Source: Phascolarctobacterium sp. (lineage in GTDB: Bacteria > Bacillota > Negativicutes > Acidaminococcales > Acidaminococcaceae). From it: a DNA stretch of 64,000 bases. The notes below the pieces were generated by a model that had not been told where the DNA came from, ran no database searches, and saw nothing but the letters and a program-made list of their open reading frames with translations. Positions within the stretch are counted from its first letter, which is position 1; the number at the start of each line of letters is the position of its first letter. The stretch is from contig JAUNWI010000006.1 in assembly GCA_030540395.1 (NCBI GenBank), positions 1-64,000 on the forward strand, in the 5' to 3' direction. The position numbers and the translations under genes were made by a program. This document shows positions 1-8,818 of the stretch, one piece after another.

Positions 1-777
1 TAGTATACTATTAAATTGGGTGCCGATTAAGCCGGTGGTTTATTTGACGCTTACAGCCTAAATGAGGGCTGGGTAACATATGACATCATCTTTTATGCCT
101 TGGCCCCTCAGGATGGCTTGCTGATTAAGCTGATTCTCAATGTGGAAGCACAAAACGATGCGAGCCCTGGGTATCCGCTGACCAAAAGAGCGCTATACTA
201 CTGCGGGCGTATGTTGTCGGCGCAGTATGGCCGGGAGTTTGTAAATGCGGAATACGAAAAGCTCAAGAAGGTGTACAGCATTTGGATTTGCACCGATGGG
301 CCCTTGTATAAGCAAAATACGATTAACATATATTCTGTAAAAGAGGACAGCTTCATCGGCGAACATACTGAGCCTGTAAATAATTATGACTTGCTGACCG
401 TTGTGATGATTTACACGGCGAAGGATTTTATGGATTTGCAGGACGATGTAATTAAAATGCTTTCGGTGCTTTTGAGCAGGAATTTGGACGCCCAAGAGCG
501 AATGAATATCTTAGAAGATAGTTTTGGCATTGCGATGACCGAGGAAGTCAAGCAGGAGGTGGACCATATGTGCAATTTGAGTAAAGGTATAAGGGAAGAG
601 GGCGAAGCCATCGGTATCGCAAAAGGCGAAGCGATAGGCGTTGCAAAAGGCGAATTGAAAGAGCGCCTAAAGAATGTTAAGGCATTAATGGATAGTTTAA
701 AGGTGAGTGCTTTAGATGCGATGGAGATTTTGAAATTTTCTCCTGAAGAGCGGCAGAAGCTCTTGACCATGCTATAG
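1..777 (+). pseudogene. Rpn / PD-(D/E)XK nuclease transposase-family gene, 5' end broken
   Basis: The reading frame from base 31 to 777 encodes the C-terminal two thirds of an Rpn-type (recombination-promoting nuclease, PD-(D/E)XK transposase-related) protein. The nuclease core is visible as a YDIIFYA strand (acidic residue D) followed by LILNVEAQ (the ExQ pair). The frame carries TAG at 1-3 and TAA at 28-30, yet the residues coded between and after those stops still look like family sequence, so the upstream part is probably mutated rather than absent. The only start available after the stop is TTG at 100, with no ribosome binding site, and it would skip the first active-site acidic residue. 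The tail holds two 24-base repeats (601-624, 625-648) coding GEAIG(I/V)AK, the Gly/Glu repeat tail typical of the family. Most likely a decaying mobile-gene remnant; the true 5' end lies outside the window. Confidence 0.75.
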
Positions 778-814
778 AGCGGTGTGTTCGTGACAGTATA
801 ATATTGTAAATTAT

Positions 815-879
815 CAGCGCCTTAGTGCGGTGAGGATGAGATTGAGAGGAATCACATCTTTCGCTGCGCTGGGGCGCTG
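815..879. other. Imperfect 65-base hairpin downstream of the Rpn remnant
   Basis: CAGCGCC at 815-821 pairs with GGCGCTG at 873-879. Inside it, AGTGCG pairs with TGCGCT through G-U pairs, and GATGAGATT pairs with AATCACATC with one mismatch around a short GAGAGG loop. No T-run follows, so it is not a standard terminator. It could be a remnant end of a mobile element or a folded RNA. Confidence 0.5.
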
Positions 880-947
880 TTATTATACCAAACTTTTGCT
901 CGGTTCTACCTTATTATAATAGGCTTATCGATACAAGTATTTTAAAC

Positions 948-1023
948 TATCCTCATGAAATCTGCATAGCATGCATATTTTATCCTCATGAAATCTGCAC
1001 TGATTGCATATTCTATGAGGATA
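948..1023. repeat. 33-base-period direct repeat with an inverted copy, upstream of secA
   Basis: A 19-base unit, TATCCTCATGAAATCTGCA, occurs at 948-966 and again at 981-999. Each copy is followed after a few bases by a GCATATT(T/C)TA string. An inverted partial copy, TGAGGATA, lies at 1016-1023 and can pair with TATCCTCA of either repeat. The block therefore holds two direct copies plus an inverted end. Function unknown; it lies before the secA terminator-promoter pair. Confidence 0.7.
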
Positions 1024-1059
1024 TGGTATTGGAGAACCTTCCTTTTACGTAAACTTCAC

Positions 1060-1092
1060 AAAAAAGCTGAGGAAAAAGCCTCGGCTTTTTTG
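1060..1092 (+). terminator. Intrinsic terminator upstream of secA
   Basis: AAAAAGCTGAGG and CCTCGGCTTTTTT form a 12-base stem with one G-U pair around a short A-rich loop, ending in a T-run. The T-run runs straight into the secA -35 box, so upstream transcription is cut off immediately before secA is started. Confidence 0.8.
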
Positions 1093-1118
1093 CATTTTCG
1101 GGCTGTTTCTGATATAAT
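1090..1118 (+). promoter_or_regulatory. Sigma-A promoter of secA
   Basis: TTGCAT (1090-1095) and TATAAT (1113-1118) are 17 bases apart. Predicted transcription start is near 1125, giving a leader of about 45 bases. Confidence 0.75.
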
Positions 1119-1171
1119 TTAAAATTAGGTGTATAGTCTTTTGTTACACATGAATTTAAGGAGTGATCGTT

Positions 1172-3583
1172 TTGCTCGATAGCATTTTAAAGAAAATTTT
1201 TGGTGACCCCAACGAGAAGGAATTAAAGAATATTCGCGTTATCGTTGATAAGATCAATAGCTTGGAAAAGAGCATGGAGAGCCTGAGCTCTGCTAATTTG
1301 GCTGCAAAAACTAGTGAATTCAAGGTTCGCCTGCAAAAGGGCGAAACACTGGATGATATTCTGCCCGAGGCCTTTGCCGTAGTGCGCGAGGCTTCTAAGC
1401 GTGTAACCGGCATGCGTCATTTTGATGTACAGCTCATCGGTGGCGTGGTGCTGCACCGGGGCAAAATCGCCGAAATGCGTACTGGCGAAGGTAAAACCTT
1501 GGTGGCAACCCTACCCGTATATTTGAATGCCTTGACTGGCAAGGGCGTACACGTTGTTACCGTCAACGATTATTTGGCTCGTCGCGACAGCGTGGACATG
1601 GGCCGCATTTATAAGGCCTTGGGCCTGAGCGTGGGCTTGATTGTTCATGATATGGATTATCCTGATCGCAAGGCTGCCTATGCTGCGGATGTAACCTACG
1701 GTACCAATAATGAGTTCGGCTTTGACTACCTGCGTGATAACATGGTAGTAAGCGAGGACCAAATGGTACAGCGGGAGTTGAACTACTGCATCGTCGACGA
1801 GGTGGACAGTATCTTAATCGACGAAGCTCGTACCCCATTGATCATCTCTGGTCCCGGCGAAAAATCCACCGACCTGTACCGCATTATGGCCCAGGTTGTG
1901 GACAAGATGACCGAGAATGAAGATTACACTGTTGACGAAAAGCAACGTCAGGTTGCTCCTACCGAGAAAGGTATTGCCAAGGCTGAAAAAATGCTGGGCA
2001 TTAAAAACCTTTATGATAATGAGCATGGTGTGGACTATTCCCACCAGATTATGTGCGCCTTGAAGGCTAAGGCCTTGATGCATCGTGACCGGGATTACGT
2101 GGTGAAGGATGGTCAGGTTATCATTGTTGACGAGTTCACCGGCCGTTTGATGTTTGGTCGTCGCTTCTCTGAGGGCCTGCACCAAGCCATTGAGGCTAAA
2201 GAGGGCGTAAAGGTGGAGCGCGAAAGCCAAACTTTGGCAACCATCACCTTCCAAAACTACTTCCGTATGTACAAGAAGCTGGCTGGTATGACCGGTACTG
2301 CCAAGACCGAGGAGCAGGAATTTGTCAAGATTTACAACCTGCCCGTTGTGGTTATTCCTACCAATAAACCCATGATCCGTGTGGATGCTCCGGACGTAAT
2401 CTACAAGACCCGTTTGGCTAAATATAAAGCAGCTGTGAAGGAAATCGAGGATTGCCATAAGGCTGGTCAGCCTGTTTTGGTTGGCACCACCTCCATTGCC
2501 CAATCCGAGGAGCTTAGCGCTATGCTGAAGCGTCGCGGTGTGCCTCACAATGTTTTGAACGCGAAATACCACGAAAAAGAAGCAGAAATTATCGCTTTGG
2601 CCGGCCAATATGGCGCTGTAACCATCGCCACCAACATGGCAGGCCGTGGCACCGATATCGTGCTGGGCGAGGGCGTGCCTGAATTGGGTGGCCTGCACAT
2701 TATCGGCACCGAGCGCCATGAAAGCCGCCGCATCGATAACCAGCTGCGCGGTCGTTGCGCCCGTCAGGGCGACCCGGGTTCTTCCAAGTTCTTCCTGAGC
2801 TTGGAGGACGATTTGATGCGCCTCTTTGGCAGCGACAATATCGCTGGCATCATGGACAAGCTGGGCATGGAGGACGATGAGCCCATCGAGCACAGCTTGG
2901 TAACCAAGTCCATCGAAAACGCGCAAAAGAAGGTAGAAGCCCGCAACTTCAGCATTCGTAAGCACGTTTTGGAATATGACGATGTTATGAACCAACAGCG
3001 TGAGGTTATTTATGCACAACGCAAGAAGATTTTGCGTCAGGAGGATTTGAGCGGCAATATCAAGGAAATGGTGGAAAAGGTTGTGGACCGCACCATGGCC
3101 ATGTATGCACCGCCCGAGGTTTATTCCGAGGATTGGGATTTGAAGGCCTTAATTCAATATGCCGAAGAGTTTTACGCACCTCGCGGCCTTTTGACTGTGG
3201 ACTTTTTGCAAACCCTGAGCCGTGAGGAGCTGGACGAGCACCTGCACAAGGTGGCTGCGGACTGGTATCAGGCCCGTGAGGATTCCATTGGCTCCGAGCT
3301 CATGCGCGAGCTGGAAAACCTGGTTATGCTGAAGGTTGTGGACAACCACTGGATGGAGCATTTGGATGCTATGGACATGCTGCGTGAGGGCGTGGGCCTG
3401 CGCGCTTATGGCCAAAAGGATCCCTTGGTGGAATATAAATTTGAAGCCTACGACATGTTTGAGGCTATGATTGATGCTATTCAGGACGATGTAGTGCGTT
3501 ACATTTACCATGTCAACGTAATTGCCCAATCTGCTGAAGATCATTTAGAAAATGCGCAAGAGCACGGCGCCGAAGAAGTATAA
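1172..3583 (+). CDS. secA: Preprotein translocase ATPase SecA
   Basis: SecA is the motor ATPase that drives unfolded preproteins through SecYEG at the inner membrane. About 803 residues from the chosen start. Visible are the Walker A segment MRTGEGKT near residue 100, the [13 protein letters not shown] box near 210 (DEAD helicase motif II), the preprotein cross-linking region, and motif [15 protein letters not shown]. The N-terminus [16 protein letters not shown] is classic SecA. I chose TTG at 1172 because AAGGAG at 1158-1163 is correctly spaced from it; the GTG at 1163 overlaps that site. The protein stops at [21 protein letters not shown] and lacks the C-terminal Cys-rich SEC-C zinc motif that many SecAs carry to contact SecB or lipids. 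Monocistronic between its own promoter and a structured element. Confidence 0.98.
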   Translation: MLDSILKKIFGDPNEKELKNIRVIVDKINSLEKSMESLSSANLAAKTSEFKVRLQKGETLDDILPEAFAVVREASKRVTGMRHFDVQLIGGVVLHRGKIAEMRTGEGKTLVATLPVYLNALTGKGVHVVTVNDYLARRDSVDMGRIYKALGLSVGLIVHDMDYPDRKAAYAADVTYGTNNEFGFDYLRDNMVVSEDQMVQRELNYCIVDEVDSILIDEARTPLIISGPGEKSTDLYRIMAQVVDKMTENEDYTVDEKQRQVAPTEKGIAKAEKMLGIKNLYDNEHGVDYSHQIMCALKAKALMHRDRDYVVKDGQVIIVDEFTGRLMFGRRFSEGLHQAIEAKEGVKVERESQTLATITFQNYFRMYKKLAGMTGTAKTEEQEFVKIYNLPVVVIPTNKPMIRVDAPDVIYKTRLAKYKAAVKEIEDCHKAGQPVLVGTTSIAQSEELSAMLKRRGVPHNVLNAKYHEKEAEIIALAGQYGAVTIATNMAGRGTDIVLGEGVPELGGLHIIGTERHESRRIDNQLRGRCARQGDPGSSKFFLSLEDDLMRLFGSDNIAGIMDKLGMEDDEPIEHSLVTKSIENAQKKVEARNFSIRKHVLEYDDVMNQQREVIYAQRKKILRQEDLSGNIKEMVEKVVDRTMAMYAPPEVYSEDWDLKALIQYAEEFYAPRGLLTVDFLQTLSREELDEHLHKVAADWYQAREDSIGSELMRELENLVMLKVVDNHWMEHLDAMDMLREGVGLRAYGQKDPLVEYKFEAYDMFEAMIDAIQDDVVRYIYHVNVIAQSAEDHLENAQEHGAEEV

Positions 3584-3757
3584 AATATCGCCCCTAAGCA
3601 GCCATCTACTTCGTCACGGCTCCTAGGAGTATTAACGATACGCCGTCGTACCCAAGGGTACAGCGCGACCAGCATGTGCTCACTGCACTACGCTTGTGAC
3701 CACATGGGTCGTGGCTTGTCGCCGTTCCTCGTATCTGACTACTTATTGACGATATTT
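3583..3757. repeat. Nested multi-hairpin intergenic element
   Basis: Nested and internal inverted repeats fill the secA-prfB gap. The outer stem is AAATATCG (3583-3590) with CGATATTT (3750-3757). A middle stem is GATACG (3637-3642) with CGTATC (3730-3735). The inner stem pairs CGACCAGCATGTGCTCAC (3666-3683) with GTGACCACATGGGTCG (3696-3711). Two local palindromes sit inside: CTCCTAGGAG at 3620-3629 and GTACCC-AA-GGGTAC at 3648-3661. The first base of the element is the last base of the secA stop codon. No open frame and no T-run. It looks like a dispersed palindromic repeat or a branched RNA. Confidence 0.65.
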
Positions 3758-3809
3758 GGTTCCCTTTAAATAACTAATAATGCTTAATATGAAAGGTTGT
3801 GAATGAATT

Positions 3810-4917
3810 TTGTTGATCGAAGAGTACAAGCCTGAGATTGCCAACTTGCAAGCAAAATTAGAGGAAATGAGGGGATCTCTTTGACATCGCTGTCAAAGAG
3901 GACCGCATTGCCGAATTAGAGCATAAAATGGGCGACCCCACCTTTTGGGACGACCCGGAAAAGGCACAAAAAACTGCCCAGGACGTAAACGCGCTGAAGG
4001 AAGAGGTGGATGGCTTCCACAAGCTGTCCGACAGCGTGGACGAGCTGGAAATTATGCAGGAAATGGCTGCCGAAGAAAATGATGAAAGCTTGATTCCGGA
4101 AATGGATGAGCTGCTGAACAAATGCCGCGAAGAGCTGGAGCATTTGGAGCTGGGCATGCTGCTGAGTGGCGAATATGACGCCAACAACGCCATCATCACC
4201 CTGCACGCCGGTGCCGGCGGCACCGAGGCCCAGGACTGGACCAGCATGCTGCTGAGAATGTTCACCCGTTTTGCGGAGCAAAACGGCTTCGCGTTGGAAA
4301 TGTTGGACTATCAGCCCGGTGATGAAGCGGGCGTGAAGAGCGCCACCTTCCAGGTGAACGGCCACAATGCCTACGGCTTCTTGAAGTCCGAAAAGGGTGT
4401 ACACCGTCTGGTGCGTATTTCCCCCTTCGACGCCAACGCACGCCGCCACACTTCGTTTGCGGCCTGCGACGTTATGCCCGAATTGGACGATAATGTGGAT
4501 GTAAAAATTAACTGGGACGAAGTCCGTGTGGACACCTACCGCGCCAGCGGCGCCGGTGGCCAGCACGTTAACAAAACCTCCTCTGCTGTGCGCATGACTC
4601 ACGAGCCCACCGGTATCGTGGTGCAATGCCAACAGGAGCGTTCCCAAATCCAAAACCGTGAAAAATGTACGCAAATGCTGCGTGCAAAATTATACGAATT
4701 TGAAAAGGCTAAGCAGGATGCCATTGTCAGCGATTTGGCCGGCGATTACCAAAACATCGAATGGGGCAGCCAAATCCGTTCCTATGTCTTCCAGCCCTAT
4801 ACTCTGGTCAAGGACCATCGTACCGGCTGCGAAACCGGCAACATTGGCGCTGTTATGGATGGCGATTTGATGCCCTTTGTGGAAGCATATCTGCGCAGCC
4901 AACAAAAGAAGATTTGA
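3810..4917 (+). CDS. prfB: Peptide chain release factor 2, with programmed +1 frameshift
   Basis: RF2 reads UGA and UAA stop codons and triggers peptide release on the ribosome. The first 24 codons (3810-3881, MLIEEYKPEIANLQAKLEEM then RGSL) end at an in-frame TGA at 3882-3884. Translation continues in the +1 frame from GAC at 3883, giving DIAVKEDRIAELEHKMGDP and on to 4917, about 368 residues in total. The release motif GGQ is in SGAGGQHVNK and the RF2 recognition tripeptide SPF is in RISPFDANARR. I chose TTG at 3810; GTGA just upstream, part of AAAGGTTGTGA (3792-3802), serves as ribosome binding site. An ATG at 3803 is out of frame and closes after ten codons. First gene of a run reaching ctpA. 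Confidence 0.96.
3870..3885 (+). promoter_or_regulatory. RF2 autoregulatory frameshift site
   Basis: The layout AGG GGA TCT CTT TGA C matches the known RF2 recoding signal: an internal Shine-Dalgarno AGGGG at 3870-3874, the slippery CTT codon at 3879-3881, and the UGA stop followed by C. Low RF2 slows termination at UGA and favours the shift, so RF2 controls its own level. Confidence 0.95.
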
Positions 4918-4938
4918 TTATAAGTGCAGGTGACAATA

Positions 4939-7038
4939 ATGAAGCATCGTTATAATCCTGTGCTGATTGCAGTGATTGTGTTAGGCCTTGTGTGCGCTTT
5001 GTGGCTCAACTGGACCCGCCACAAGGTGGAGCAGGCCAACAACACTGTAGAAATGGCCATGGAATACGAGGGCCTGCGCAAGCTGGCCACGCTGCAGGGC
5101 GTGAGCGAGGATAAGGTGCTGCGCGAGTTCCAGGCTGCGGGCATCAACTCCCTGATGCTTTTCGACACTACGCTGGAGCGCCTGACGAAAAAGGGCGAAA
5201 TCTATAGCGCTACTACCGAGGAGCTGCGTAAGGCAGCGAGCCTTGGTGCGGATAGGGGCGTTTTTGCCGCCGTGCCGGAGGACAAGCTCACCTGTGACGC
5301 AGCCTTTGTGGCGGCGAGCAGTAATCCTGCTGTTATGCCCGATGTGCTGGAGGATCTTCAGCTGCGCTATGGCAAGGACCGGGTGGAAATCGTGAGCAGC
5401 GAACCGCAGATTATCCGCGTTGTGGGCAGCACGGAGCTTTTGCCGGAGGGCAAATACGACGAGCCCCACGGCCTTTTGCAGGCACCCCTGGGCCTTCCTG
5501 TGCGGGATATGCAAAAGCTGGCAGGCATGGGCTTTCAGCTGATTGTGCGTCCTCAAAACTATATCAATGTGCGGGAAGAGCAAATTGATAGCATTTTTAA
5601 ACGCATTGCTAAGGCGGGCGTGAAGGTGCACGCCTTTATGCCCTGTGGCAAGGAAACCGTGGGCTATCCTGATAAGGTGGAATATTTGGGCAAAAAGCTG
5701 CGGGAGCACGACATGACTCTCGTGATGCTGGAGCATTACACCCAACTGCGCTTTGCCCAAATCGATGGACTCATTCCCTTGGCTGAATTTAATAATTATA
5801 AATCTGCCCGCTCCTATGTGATTGATGCCTTGGAGCAAAAGAAGATTTCCGTGGCTACGGCGCTGCATCGTTGGGCCTTGACCGACGAGGAGCGCAATAT
5901 CCGCGTCAACTATATCCGTCCCTTCCTGCTGCCGGTGGAGGGCAAGGATATTATGCAAATTAACCTAAAATACGTGCGTGACATCAAGGCCAACGTGGAA
6001 GCACGTGGTTATACCATTGGCCAGGCAGGGGTCTTTGCCGATGTGACTAATGCACAGGGCTTTGCGCCTTATTTCCCTGCTAAAACCATGTGGCTGCCCA
6101 TCGTGCTGGCAATTGTGGCCGGAGTGGTGCTCTTTGCCAGCCTGCTCTTTAATTTGAGCAGCAAAACAGAGCTGGTGCTGTGGGCAGTGCTGTCCGCAGT
6201 GGGCTGTGGCCTTTTAATGCTGGGGCGCGGACTCTTAACCCGCCAGCTGCTGGCCTTGGCGGCGGCCAGCGTTTTCCCGGTGCTTTCCATGAGCGTTATC
6301 ATGAACATTTGGGATAAAAACACTACCAGCAATGGCTTGGTAAAAATCATTTGGCAGGCTATGTGGCAGTTGGCCTTGGCCATTGCTCTGTCCTTGGTTG
6401 GGGCAGCCTTTTTGTCAGCAATTTTGACCGATAGTCGCTTCCTTTTGGAAATCGATATTTATCGCGGCGTAAAATTGACCTTTATTCTGCCCGTGGTGCT
6501 CACCGCAGTGCTTTATTTGAAGCGCTACGATATGCTGCAGGTGGTGGGTAAGGGTGTAAAAAGCCTGCTAGAAAAGCTCAACAGCCTTTTGGATACGGGT
6601 CTGACCTTTAAACATGTGGCCGTGCTGTTTGTGTTTCTTTTCATTGCCTTCTATTTTGTAGGTCGCAGTGGTCATACTGGCGGTGTGCCGGTGCCGGCCA
6701 TCGAGCTGAAGATGCGTGCCTTTTTAGAGCAGGTAATGTATGCCCGTCCCCGGGAAAAGGAATTTATGATTGGCCATCCGGCCTTCTTCCTGACGGTGAT
6801 GGCTGTGTATAAATGTGCGCCCCGCTGGTGGCAGTTTGTACTCATTTGTGGCGCTGTTATTGGCCAGGGCAGCTTGGTGCAAACCTTCTGCCATATGCGT
6901 ACCCCCGTGGTGATGAGCTTTGTGCGCGCCTTGGATGGTTATGCAGTGGGTGTTATTTTTGGTATTATCAGCATACTTGGCATGAGTGTGCTGCTTTATG
7001 TGGGTAAAAGGCTGCAAAGGAGATATATGGAGCAATGA
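4939..7038 (+). CDS. DUF5693 family multi-pass membrane protein
   Basis: About 699 residues. One N-terminal membrane segment (YNPVLIAVIVLGLVCALWL) is followed by an extracytoplasmic domain of roughly 340 residues and then about nine membrane helices, starting at MWLPIVLAIVAGVVLFASLL. I place it in DUF5693, a family usually found directly before csaB, as here. It may act in assembly or export of the pyruvylated cell-wall polymer, but that rests only on position. ATG 4939 is preferred over GTG 4924 because CAGGTGA at 4927-4933 is well spaced from it. Its last codons overlap the csaB start (ATGA), so the two are translationally coupled. No known catalytic motif seen. Confidence 0.8.
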   Translation: MKHRYNPVLIAVIVLGLVCALWLNWTRHKVEQANNTVEMAMEYEGLRKLATLQGVSEDKVLREFQAAGINSLMLFDTTLERLTKKGEIYSATTEELRKAASLGADRGVFAAVPEDKLTCDAAFVAASSNPAVMPDVLEDLQLRYGKDRVEIVSSEPQIIRVVGSTELLPEGKYDEPHGLLQAPLGLPVRDMQKLAGMGFQLIVRPQNYINVREEQIDSIFKRIAKAGVKVHAFMPCGKETVGYPDKVEYLGKKLREHDMTLVMLEHYTQLRFAQIDGLIPLAEFNNYKSARSYVIDALEQKKISVATALHRWALTDEERNIRVNYIRPFLLPVEGKDIMQINLKYVRDIKANVEARGYTIGQAGVFADVTNAQGFAPYFPAKTMWLPIVLAIVAGVVLFASLLFNLSSKTELVLWAVLSAVGCGLLMLGRGLLTRQLLALAAASVFPVLSMSVIMNIWDKNTTSNGLVKIIWQAMWQLALAIALSLVGAAFLSAILTDSRFLLEIDIYRGVKLTFILPVVLTAVLYLKRYDMLQVVGKGVKSLLEKLNSLLDTGLTFKHVAVLFVFLFIAFYFVGRSGHTGGVPVPAIELKMRAFLEQVMYARPREKEFMIGHPAFFLTVMAVYKCAPRWWQFVLICGAVIGQGSLVQTFCHMRTPVVMSFVRALDGYAVGVIFGIISILGMSVLLYVGKRLQRRYMEQ

Positions 7039-8126
7039 GTAAGATCGTGATTTCCGGGTACTATGGATTTGCCAATGCCGGAGATGAGGCTATGTTGGCC
7101 GCGATCGTTAAAGCTTTGCGCAGCACAGAAAATTCTGTGGAGCTGACGGTAATTTCGGGCAATCCCCACTTTACGGCAGCTAAATATAGTGTATCTTCCA
7201 TTCATCGTTTTAATCCATTAGAAATATTTTCGTCCCTGCGTGGCTGCGATTTGCTCTTGAGCGGCGGTGGCAGCCTGTTGCAGGATGTGACTAGCAAGCG
7301 AAGCTTGCTCTATTATTTGTCAATTTTAGCTATGGGACTTTTGCTGGGCAAAAAAGTGATGCTTTATGCTCAAGGCATCGGTCCTATTCACAGTGGCCTT
7401 ATGCGCAAGCTGACTAAGGTTATCTGCAGCCATGTGGATTTGATTACCGTGCGGGACCAGGACTCCCTGTACGAGCTGCGCCACATCGGCATCCCGGCGG
7501 AAAAGGTGCAGCTGACGGCGGACGCCGTGCTGACACTGCCCCAGGAGGGCAAGGAGCAGGGGCGTAAGCTTTTGGATGAGCATGGCATTCCCCAAGACAA
7601 AATGCTTATCGCCATCTCCGTGCGTAAATGGCAGGATGATGACCGCTATCTTTTGGAGCTGGCCAAGGCGGCGGATATTTTGAGCCGCGAATACGACGCT
7701 CATGTGGTGATTTTGCCCCTGCAATATCCTGTGGACGTGGCTGCCTGCGACAGGCTGCAGCATTTTATGGTGCACAAGGAGCGCAGTACGGTGCTAAAGG
7801 CTGACTGCGATACGGAGCAGTTTTTGTCTCTAATGGGCAATTTTCAGCTGCTCATCGGCATGCGCCTGCATGCCTTGATTTTCGCGGCGGTTATGGAGCG
7901 CCCCTTTGTGGCTGTGTCCTATGACCCCAAGATTGATGGCTTTGTGAAGGATATTAACGGCGTTACCGCCGGAAGTGTAGAGAATTTGCAGTCCACCCAG
8001 GTGGTGGCTGCGGCGAAAAAGGCTTTGGCACCCGCAACCTATTGTCGGGGTAGGCTGGACAAGCTGCGGACAAAGGCCATGCTGAATGCCAAGCAGGCCT
8101 TGGCCCTGCTGACGAAAGGAGTTTGA
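7035..8126 (+). CDS. csaB: Polysaccharide pyruvyl transferase CsaB
   Basis: CsaB transfers a pyruvate ketal from phosphoenolpyruvate to a cell-wall polysaccharide; SLH-domain surface proteins bind that polymer. 363 residues, usual length. The N-terminus VISGYYGFANAGDEAM is the glycine-rich CsaB/WcaK signature. Further family landmarks are the LLLSGGGSLLQD segment near residue 75 and the C-terminal GMRLHALIFAA block that resembles GT-B-type donor sites. It starts within the stop codon of the DUF5693 gene and its own stop overlaps the region of ftsE initiation, so the order is a tight operon. Linkage to ftsEX and an M23 hydrolase suggests a shared role in surface and wall maturation. Confidence 0.92.
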   Translation: MSKIVISGYYGFANAGDEAMLAAIVKALRSTENSVELTVISGNPHFTAAKYSVSSIHRFNPLEIFSSLRGCDLLLSGGGSLLQDVTSKRSLLYYLSILAMGLLLGKKVMLYAQGIGPIHSGLMRKLTKVICSHVDLITVRDQDSLYELRHIGIPAEKVQLTADAVLTLPQEGKEQGRKLLDEHGIPQDKMLIAISVRKWQDDDRYLLELAKAADILSREYDAHVVILPLQYPVDVAACDRLQHFMVHKERSTVLKADCDTEQFLSLMGNFQLLIGMRLHALIFAAVMERPFVAVSYDPKIDGFVKDINGVTAGSVENLQSTQVVAAAKKALAPATYCRGRLDKLRTKAMLNAKQALALLTKGV

Positions 8127-8131
8127 AGGTA

Positions 8132-8818
8132 GTGCTGATTATGAGCGATGTAAGCAAGGTGTACCCCGGTGGGTCCATGGCCTTGCAGGACGTCAATGTA
8201 CATATAGAGCCAGGCGAATTTGTCTTTGTTGTGGGACCAAGCGGCGCCGGTAAATCTACCTTTATCAAGATGCTGTTCCGAGAGGTTCTGCCTACTACGG
8301 GCAGCATTTTTGTCAATGGTGTGGATATTCTGTCCCTGACCCCCAAGGAAATCCCCTTTATGCGGCGACAGCTGGGCATCATTTTTCAGGATTATCGCCT
8401 TTTGCCCGACCGCACGGTGTACGAAAACGTGGCCTTTGCCATGCAGGTTATCGAAGCGCCCCACCGCAAAATTAAGCGCCAGGTAATGAATGTGCTTGAT
8501 TTGGTAGGTCTGCGCCATCGTGCCAACGCTTATCCCAACGAGCTCAGCGGTGGTGAGCAGCAGCGCATCGCTATTGCCCGGGCAATAGTGAACGACCCTG
8601 TTTTTGTAATCGCCGATGAGCCCACGGGCAATTTGGACCCGGAGACCAGCTGGGATATTATGGAAATTTTTAAGGAAATCAATGCCACCGGCACCACCAT
8701 CGTCATGGCTACTCATGATAAGGAAGTGGTGGATGCCATGGGCAAGCGTGTCATTGCCATCGAAAAGGGACGCATTGTCCGAGATGAAAAAGAAGGAGTT
8801 TATGGCTATGAGCTTTAG
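8132..8818 (+). CDS. ftsE: Cell division ATP-binding protein FtsE
   Basis: FtsE is the cytoplasmic ATPase of the FtsEX complex, which switches on peptidoglycan hydrolases at the division site instead of transporting a solute. 228 residues. Visible are Walker A GPSGAGKS near residue 37, the Q-loop [18 protein letters not shown] typical of FtsE, ABC signature LSGGEQQR, Walker [14 protein letters not shown], and the H-loop MATHD. GTG 8132 is chosen since it yields [14 protein letters not shown], matching family N-termini, and follows AAAGGAG (8115-8121) by ten bases. TTG 8123 and ATG 8141 are alternatives. Its 3' end overlaps ftsX by 11 bases. Confidence 0.95.
   Translation: MLIMSDVSKVYPGGSMALQDVNVHIEPGEFVFVVGPSGAGKSTFIKMLFREVLPTTGSIFVNGVDILSLTPKEIPFMRRQLGIIFQDYRLLPDRTVYENVAFAMQVIEAPHRKIKRQVMNVLDLVGLRHRANAYPNELSGGEQQRIAIARAIVNDPVFVIADEPTGNLDPETSWDIMEIFKEINATGTTIVMATHDKEVVDAMGKRVIAIEKGRIVRDEKEGVYGYEL

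Noticed and set aside
601..648. CRISPR-like or satellite repeat
   Set aside because: Two 24-base units within a coding frame that give the Gly/Glu repeat tail of Rpn proteins.
1814..3019. 401-codon reverse-strand open frame opposite secA
   Set aside because: Antisense shadow of secA with no promoter or recognisable domains.
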